Source: Pyronema omphalodes
Lineage: Eukaryota > Ascomycota > Pezizomycetes > Pezizales > Pyronemataceae
DNA: 64,000 bases
Direction of reading: 5' to 3'
Assembly: GCA_024516155.1 (NCBI GenBank)
Contig: JAJJXM010000074.1
Coordinates: 1 to 64,000, forward strand
Part shown: one piece after another, positions 57,501 through 64,000 of the stretch
How positions within the stretch are numbered: position 1 is the stretch's first letter
How the letters are laid out: each line of letters starts with the position of its first letter
The notes under the pieces: generated by a model
What the model was told of the DNA's origin: nothing
Database searches by the model: none
What the model saw: only the letters and a program-made list of their open reading frames with translations
Position numbers and translations under genes: made by a program

Positions 57501-58065
57501 TTCCAGTCACTGACTTCGCATACGGGGTTCCCGCCATACCAAGAGTAGGAAGAAAGGGATTCTACCATCCAGTTAGTAATGGCATATTCCACAAGATAAA
57601 TGAGATCCATACATTGTAACTTCCATCAGCAGAACGGTACCTAATATCGGTAGTTTTCCCTTCCGGTTCCGCCACCGCTCCAGGGTTACTCAGATACTGC
57701 ATTGGTGGATGTTGAAGTACATTCCATAAACTTCTGATCAACTGTCCGGTGAGCTTTACTTGATTTTCGCTGTGATCTGGTAGAGATGCTGCGAGCTGGA
57801 CGATCTTCTCCACTACGTATTGCCGATCATCGATTAGCCCGCCATCTGCCAGGGACTTTGCCAGCGCCATCACTAGATCAAAGTTTTCCGGAATACGCTT
57901 TGCTTGCGAAGCTAGATCTTGGATCAGTCCCGTAGTCTGGACCTCTGAGGAACCGCGGCCATCGCCCAGAAGGGGAGGAGGAGGTCGGACTATGGCAGTG
58001 AAGAGGGATCGGAAACGCTGGATGAAGCCGAGGCTTGCAAAGAGGGGTTGGTCGTGTTTGGTCAT
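54534..58065 (-). CDS. ppo: Ppo-type fatty-acid dioxygenase fused to P450 (psi-factor oxygenase)
   Basis: 1086 residues in six exons: 57613-58065, 57453-57561, 56921-57397, 55591-56866, 55230-55528, 54534-55180; introns 49-62 nt, all phases closing. The N-terminal heme peroxidase domain has distal His215 (IIIHDIF) and YRWH at 398-401, giving the catalytic Tyr398 and proximal His401. The C-terminal P450 domain has the heme Cys1020 (GMGVHKCLG). Ppo enzymes add oxygen to oleic/linoleic acid and, through the P450 half, turn the hydroperoxide into a diol; the oxylipins steer sporulation and secondary metabolism. Length and order match PpoA of Aspergillus. At the I-helix, where diol synthases have A-N-x-x-Q, this protein has A901-T-Q-S-H905, so the second reaction may differ. 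It is the only gene between two long spacers. Confidence 0.92.
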
Positions 58066-60559
58066 TGTGGTGATATTGTTCTAGTTGTTGAGTACAGAGA
58101 ATTCTGGAAATCGTCTGTTTATATGAAGAACCTTCAGGATATGGTACGCCTTATTTCCCCCACTCCACATGCTGATTCAATCCATGCAATCCATTCGTGG
58201 CGTTTTTTGTTTTTTTTTTTTGCGTCGGAAACGGTCCCAGTTGGGTGTTTGTGTTGCCTGAGTAGAAACCACTCAAAGTACAGCCTCACAATGATCAGAC
58301 AGGTACGTCAAGATACACTTCAGTGCGCTGTTGCCTAATCATGAGAAAATAAGAAAATAAAAATATCATCCGTGCCCTTGAAATTCTAATCGAGATTAGC
58401 TGATGCGTGAATATACATGGTTCCTGAGACCATAGACCGCGGAAGCTTGACTTGTGTAACTGATGTTACCGCTGCATATGCGATCCTTTGCAGATTCGGT
58501 GAATCTTGGGCATCTGACGAGTGCAATTTTAGCGCCTACATGGAATCCGAGGGGTTTCCCGCATGGCGGAACGACTTTTATCACTGTTACCATGACGAGA
58601 AAGTGTTCTAGACACACGAGTCGCCACTGTAGATAAAGTCGGCGAAGTTGAGTATTTTCTTTTTTTTTTTTCCTTATTCATTATTTACAACCCAGCCGGG
58701 CGGAATATTGGAGACGTTCCGATAAGGTTTTATCAAGTGACGATATATGGAAAATAGTTTCCCCATTAGCGCGAATTAATATCCGATAGGCTTGTCTCAA
58801 TAGCGTTAAGAAGCATAACAATCACAGCCACCATGGGGTGCATGACCAAGCCCAAGAATCCAATACGAAGGTAACAGTAGGGCAAGTGATCCATTACGCA
58901 ACAATCCAAGTAGGGCTGAGTAGAAGTTTCGTAAGCTGGATCGCGGGAAATAGGTCCTTCCAGATCGTCCTACATCGGGTAAGTCTCTGATAGAATTCTT
59001 CCGAGAATATCTCCACACATCGGAGATCAATACCAATCCTACCCCGGTTATGCAAGTTCAGTGGAGGTGATCATGCGCACCCTGTGTAACCATTACTTGA
59101 GGTTGTTTGCTATTCTCGCTTATGCCAGGGGTTTGCCGCACATCGTCAAAGACCTCATCTCACCTGTTGTCATCGTAAAAGACCATCCAACACTGGTGCC
59201 TGGAAAATATGCAGTCATTGATGTAATCGGCCAAGTTTCTGTTGCTTTTTAGGATTAAGGTTAGGATGGAAAGCGTCACGAGAGTAGAGGATGAGGGTTC
59301 GGATGAGAATAACTGGAGTGACACAGCTTGCTTACATGAGTACGACCGGTGTTCCTGGGGTAGTTTCAGCGGATCTGTTGGACAAAGTGGGTACATAATG
59401 ACAGGCTGAGTTATCTATGAGCAATCAGGTAGATGCAATTCCCTGCATCCGAGTACAAATAATAAAATCCCGGTCCCAGCGGTTTTTGTATGTAAAAGCA
59501 ACGATTCGCTGTTGAAGAAAATTGCTTAATTCTCCCAGAAATTTCTCGTACAATTTCCTTATAGAACTAGCGGTGCCAGTCCAGTTCTGGGGGGCAAGAG
59601 ACACAAAACCTTGTAGAATGACCAAGCATCTTTTAGCGTCTCACTCACATTTAGTATGAGGTCATCCTGTGTCACTCGTATCAACCCGCCTTTACATAAG
59701 CAGTACCACCTCTGCAATAGCCGCGGCTGATCGGATCCATATTTATAGGAGGTTTACGTATAAGTAAGGTATCACACACCGTTAAGTCAGATCTCACTGT
59801 TCAGTTCTAGAAATACCGGAATAGCTAGGCGAAATAGATCTTACACCACATGTCCGTGACAGGTAGTCAGTGCCGAGGACTTCGGAGGTTGCTGCTTTTC
59901 CGGTATTTTCGAATTACTAGAGTTTGGGTGATTGATTAATCCATTTTAGGATTGCTCGATCACCTGTCGGTGAAAATTGGAAGAGGAGACGGGTTTCATA
60001 GGCACTGGTGACTTGTGTCTACCGCTGTCAACGCAACAACAGCCGCGGGAAATGACATCATATGTCAAGCCATAACCCATCATCTGATAATTAAAGCCAG
60101 CCAGAGTTTGTCTTTATATTTCATTTGGTTGTTCATTGAGTAACCGTCTCGTCCAATGCTGCATCAGCGGTACCGGCCTGCGCAAAGCGAAAACAAATAA
60201 ATAAAATCAACTTCAAAAACTAATGGCGCTATGTCGCCCTGTCCTGGCACGTTTCACACAAAAAACGGACGAGTCGGGTATTTTCCGGGCTGTAAAGGTT
60301 TCTTGTGATCAGGAAATGCTGGAAGAGATGCAAAAACAATACTCGACCGTGGACTGAACGTGTAGCTGCACGACATTCATGTGCTGCCCTGTCGTATTTG
60401 CACTACCATATATTTAACCGCTCTAAGACATAATAGGTTGGTTTTTCATCAACTGCCCACAATATGTGGAGCCTCACTCTTCGATAGCGGGTTGATTACT
60501 TGAACGAACTATTAGTACAGGGTCTGGGGCTACTTCTAATTACCTGTCAAAAGACGCGC
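58066..60559. other. Gene-poor spacer
   Basis: Promoter side of the ppo gene, then AT-rich sequence. Several 60-75 codon frames have no family features. Nothing else recognised. Confidence 0.4.
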
Positions 60560-60727
60560 AGGGCTCAGGTATCCAGGTGGCACTTAGGGCTTAGGTGACT
60601 GCCAGGTGGAGGTGGGGCTTCCGTGCGGGGTATACCTTCTTCTGTAGCCATGTCAAGTACAGCACCGTCGGTCTCAATCAATACACTCCACTACCTCCAT
60701 TTTTCTCTCACTTTCTCGCCTGACAGG
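60560..60727 (+). repeat. Dispersed diverged repeat, copy 2
   Basis: Second copy of the repeat at 47918-48095. Confidence 0.5.
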
Positions 60728-62436
60728 TTAGGAGCCCCCGCACTCCAAGTTGCTGGCCATAATCGTTGAAAACGCTTTCCAACACTCTTCTCTCTTTATC
60801 TTTTACGAAAATTTACTTCTTTTTTTCTTCCTCTTTGATACATTACCATTTCCCTTTTCGAATTCGCATTGGCATTACATTTCTGCCGCAAAATCAACTC
60901 AGTTGCGAAAAATGCACTGGCAGCCGCTCAAGTGTGAAGCCTTCTGTTCTTATCCAAAAAAACAAAAAAGGACGAAAAAAGTCAAAAAAAAAAAAAGAAG
61001 AAAAAAAAAAAAAACCCGTCTGAGGAAAACACCTGCGGCACTATTCTGATGCCATCATGATTAATTTCGACCCCTAAAGCCGGTTACTCAACCTCCTTGG
61101 GAGAAACGCACATGGCAACTGCCTAAACGTCATACATTTTGGTCGCATTTTCGTTACACTTTATTAAATTTTCAATCGCGTTGCCCATACATTTCGGACC
61201 GAATTTCTCTTTACATTCGTACTAAATTTCCGTCATATTTCCGATACCTTGTTCCACATTTTTCGCTACATTCTTCCAATATTTTCGTTACATTCCCATT
61301 ACACCTTTCTTCTTTCCGTCATACTTTGTCACATTTGAGTGCTTCGCACAGGCTCTTTCGACTATAACAAACAACTTGTCTACGACCATTGCGTCTCTTC
61401 GCATACTTTCTAAGTTTTAATTCTGTATTTCTACTTGTCCCGACGACAACTCAGTAAAGAGAATACTGCTGACCATAGCAAAGAATACCTTTTAATGGTC
61501 ATGATTCATGACCAAAATTATTTATTACAGAGCTCTAGATGCTAAAATACATCCGCCCAAGTTGAACTTGTTCCCGTATAACGCGACCTACCTATCTTCA
61601 AGCCCAAAACAAGGCCACAGAACCGCGGCGCATATGTCAGACTCGCCGCACTTGCTCGCTTAGCATCACCGCCAATACCGGCAATACCGCCTATTACCGC
61701 CGTTAACAACCAAGCCTCCGCTGGACCCCTCACCCGTCATTATTACGTCACCGCAATCCATACTACTTCTCCAGCAAGCTCAGCAGTTTTGGTAATTCCA
61801 TAGGTTGAGCCACTCAACACTCCTAGAAATTTCAACTGCCCCTCACACCTGAATGGCTACAAAAGTACAGCCGTTTAAATCTGCTGAATTCTGGATGACG
61901 TAAAGGTTGAAAGTCCGAGCGTAATGGATCACGTTAAACTAAATCACAGGAATTACGAAAATTAAACAAGTTACAGTGGGCGACTGTATCATCGATTACA
62001 TATTACACATTATACATTATCATGAACCGCCACTACAAGACTGCACCCAGTGCACACACCCTAGCCCTGCCAGGTATCCAAAAGAATGTTGAACCTCAAA
62101 ACCCACATAACTATTATCATCAAGTCAAACCGTTCATCAACTCTAAAGAAAGACAGAGGACGAAACGGGGTTGAATTATCGCAATTCACCATGCGAAGAC
62201 ATGATAAATTATGATATTATCTTGATATCGAATATTGAGGGAGCATTAGTCGACCGCATTGCCGAATTCTTAATGGTGGTCGTTTGGAGTCGAGTGGGAT
62301 TCAAGATTTGCCTGAAATCGATTCCCGAAACGTCTCCTCAAAACACCAACGATCCCACCCCTCAGTTTTTTCTTCCCCTTTTTCCGCTCCTGCTCTCAAA
62401 ATCCAGCCTCCACTAAACTCGCATTAACCCACTCTT
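60728..62436. other. Low-complexity spacer
   Basis: Includes A-rich sequence (60955-61015) and a pyrimidine-rich strand with a reiterated TTTCGTTACATT-like unit at 61140-61340. No gene recognised. Confidence 0.4.
61140..61340 (+). repeat. Degenerate short tandem repeat (TTTCGTTACATT-like)
   Basis: The unit TTT(C/T)(G/C)(T/C)TACA(T/C)TT(T) recurs in variants (TTTCGTTACACTTT, TTTACATTCG, TTTTCGCTACATTC, TTTTCGTTACATTC, TGTCACATTT), irregularly spaced. Confidence 0.45.
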
Positions 62437-63999
62437 TTACGCATCCTCAATCGGAACCCAAACCTCACAAATAAACTCTCTATGCCACTTTCCCGGTTCC
62501 GCGAATACCAGCGCTTTATCCCAAATTTCAAAGAGAATCCCAGTTCCATAATCATCCTGCAATGATCCTCCTAATGACTTAAGTAAATGATTAACCGTCT
62601 TTGCGATCTTCGGAGCATTTCTATCAACGAGAATAATGCGTCGCTGCTCAAAGATTGAAGAATACACGGAAGGAGTAGAAGGAGTGAAAGGGGTGGAAGG
62701 AGTGGAAGGAGTGGAAGGAGTGGAAGGAGTGGAAGGTTGTGTATCCGCACCCCCATGTCCGTCAAGTTCCATTAACATCGGATCAATAGGGATGTCGTTC
62801 ATTTCTGATTGCATATTTTCTTCTTGAAGCTGGTTTTCGAATGCAAGCTGTTGTTTCTTCTCCTCCTCTGCCTTTAAAGCGGCAGACATTTCCTGAAGTT
62901 CTTTTTCAATATCCTGTCTACAGAAGCCTGTAATCATGGCGCAGCCTTCGGTAAAAAGGGCTTCCATTAGGCTGTCGAATTTCAGGAGAGTTTCGGGGAT
63001 ATAGATGTAGGACCCTTTGATAGGGTTGGTGGAAATGTCCTGGGGTATCCAATTGCTTGAAGTCCCCAGATCGGGAGTTGAGGGTTCGTCAGATGTCGAG
63101 TAGCTTGCAGGGTATGGTGTGTCTGCACGTAAGCTTCGGTCGAAAGGACTTTCTGAGCAGTGGGAAAAAGAAGCAGGTGTTATTGCTACCTCAGAGCTCT
63201 GGGGTTCTGGGGCTTGTAGACAGATAGCCGGGTAGGTTAATGCCGACGGTCCAGGCTGTATATACTGGTTCTCGTTGGTGTTCCCCAATAGCGGCAAGGT
63301 ACCATCTGGAATTCCAGAACTCAGGTATGAGAGAGCTGTATCGGATCCCGAAGTTGGCCAGACGTTTGATTCTGCGAGTTCGAAAAAGATTGTGGGGTAT
63401 TGGAAGTTCGGTTCAGAGGAATGGTCCTCGATCGGGGGTATGTCGGTATCAGGTATATCTCCGACACTCCGAGGTTCATAACGGCTCCTAAATTCACCAT
63501 ACGGAAATGGAAATTTACAGCGTTGTTCTACGAATCGAATATATTTATCGCGTCTCGGCGGCGGTAGCAAATCATGAGGATCAATACGGTACCCGTTATC
63601 ATCATAATAACCTCCATCAGGAAGATCGCCTCTACCATGTTTAGGACCTGCATCAGAACAAATAACCTCCTGTATGACCACTTCTTCCCCGTCCTCTTGC
63701 ACCGTGAACCTTCTTGGGCCATGTGCAAATATCCCTTTCTCAAACCCAACCTTTGTGTATTTGACCCATGGCCCCGGGTCATTAACCGGATGGTCAAATG
63801 GGACATCATAGCTGGTCCATGTCTCCTTGTCGAAAACTCTTGCCATACACATCGGCGTATCGAAGACTACTCTTCGTTGTGTCTTTTTCCCTTTCGCATG
63901 CGGTTTCTTCAGTATTCCAACAATGTTAGAGGTCGCAGGTAAGTGCGAAGGAGGTGGAAGATTATCCTCAACCAGTCTGGCTTTAAAAAGCGGCGGCAC
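62437..63999 (-). CDS. Unknown protein, 5' end outside window
   Basis: 520 codons open to the right edge, ending at 62437. The first triplet in the window is GTG, so the true start probably lies outside. Near the visible N-terminus stands NIVGILKKPHAKGKKTQRRVVFDTP, where RVVF fits a protein-phosphatase-1 docking motif. The middle is Pro/Ser/Asp-rich and likely disordered. A Gln/Glu-rich helix (about 365-400) and a Thr-Pro-Ser tripeptide repeat (about 420-445) follow, and the compact C-terminus (SSIFEQRRIILVDRNAPKIAKTV ... EVWVPIEDA) looks folded. I do not recognise the family. Other-frame readings of the repeat are shadows. Confidence 0.6.
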   Translation of the reverse strand: MPPLFKARLVEDNLPPPSHLPATSNIVGILKKPHAKGKKTQRRVVFDTPMCMARVFDKETWTSYDVPFDHPVNDPGPWVKYTKVGFEKGIFAHGPRRFTVQEDGEEVVIQEVICSDAGPKHGRGDLPDGGYYDDNGYRIDPHDLLPPPRRDKYIRFVEQRCKFPFPYGEFRSRYEPRSVGDIPDTDIPPIEDHSSEPNFQYPTIFFELAESNVWPTSGSDTALSYLSSGIPDGTLPLLGNTNENQYIQPGPSALTYPAICLQAPEPQSSEVAITPASFSHCSESPFDRSLRADTPYPASYSTSDEPSTPDLGTSSNWIPQDISTNPIKGSYIYIPETLLKFDSLMEALFTEGCAMITGFCRQDIEKELQEMSAALKAEEEKKQQLAFENQLQEENMQSEMNDIPIDPMLMELDGHGGADTQPSTPSTPSTPSTPSTPFTPSTPSVYSSIFEQRRIILVDRNAPKIAKTVNHLLKSLGGSLQDDYGTGILFEIWDKALVFAEPGKWHREFICEVWVPIEDA

Positions 64000-64000
64000 A

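Noticed and set aside
60750..61049. 99-codon frame ending in a Lys-rich tail
   Set aside because: It reads through low-complexity T- and A-rich DNA; the Lys tail is a translated poly-A stretch.
62636..62827. Val-Glu-Gly repeat frame on the plus strand
   Set aside because: It is the antisense reading of the Thr-Pro-Ser repeat in the 62437-63999 gene.
1..64000. CRISPR arrays, bacterial operons or rRNA genes
   Set aside because: No regularly spaced short repeats and no rRNA-like sequence were seen; the spliced genes mark the DNA as eukaryotic.

Overview
The window looks like nuclear DNA of a filamentous ascomycete (Pezizomycotina). Genes are cut by short GT-AG introns (49-99 nt), several with a CTAAC-type branch site. 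There is a Ppo-type fatty-acid oxygenase, a fungal GON7-like KEOPS subunit, a chromodomain-bearing Ty3/Gypsy element and a LINE with a zinc-knuckle ORF1. I cannot name the species. Genes are sparse and spacers long, which suggests a repeat-tolerant genome. Exon joins below were read by eye from splice signals and reading-frame phase.

1-19.3 kb is a nested transposon cluster. A GC-rich LINE on the minus strand (ORF1, then the first 25 codons of ORF2) was hit twice. Chromovirus A (minus strand, 1-8440, left end outside the window) sits in ORF2 and carries two frameshifts. Chromovirus B (plus strand, 9956-18862) sits inside ORF1. It has two 1360-bp LTRs, a TGTAC target duplication and intact gag and pol. 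A and B are different copies but share a -1 frameshift heptamer at the gag stop, a primer-binding site complementary to their own LTR, and a double palindrome in the LTR.

19.7-22.6 kb holds a convergent pair: a PIF/Harbinger-like DDE nuclease gene and a three-exon gene for a basic/coiled-coil protein that may be its partner. A tRNA-Asn with an intron lies at 23.6 kb.

26-36.7 kb is the most ordinary part: a WD40 protein resembling CRL4 adaptors, a dual-specificity phosphatase with MluI boxes upstream, a charged nuclear-looking protein with a PIP-box-like tail, a tandem F-box/ankyrin protein and GON7.

37-54 kb is gene-poor and full of diverged duplications: two tRNA-like repeats, a tandem repeat pair, and a three-exon coiled-coil gene present twice in inverted orientation. 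The 3' halves of the two gene copies are nearly identical, as if homogenised. Between the copies lies a nine-exon AlkB-like dioxygenase with two Cys4 modules. 54.5-58 kb holds a complete six-exon Ppo oxygenase with altered I-helix residues. 58-62.4 kb is spacer with a second copy of a repeat from 47.9 kb. The window ends in a 5'-truncated gene of unknown function.
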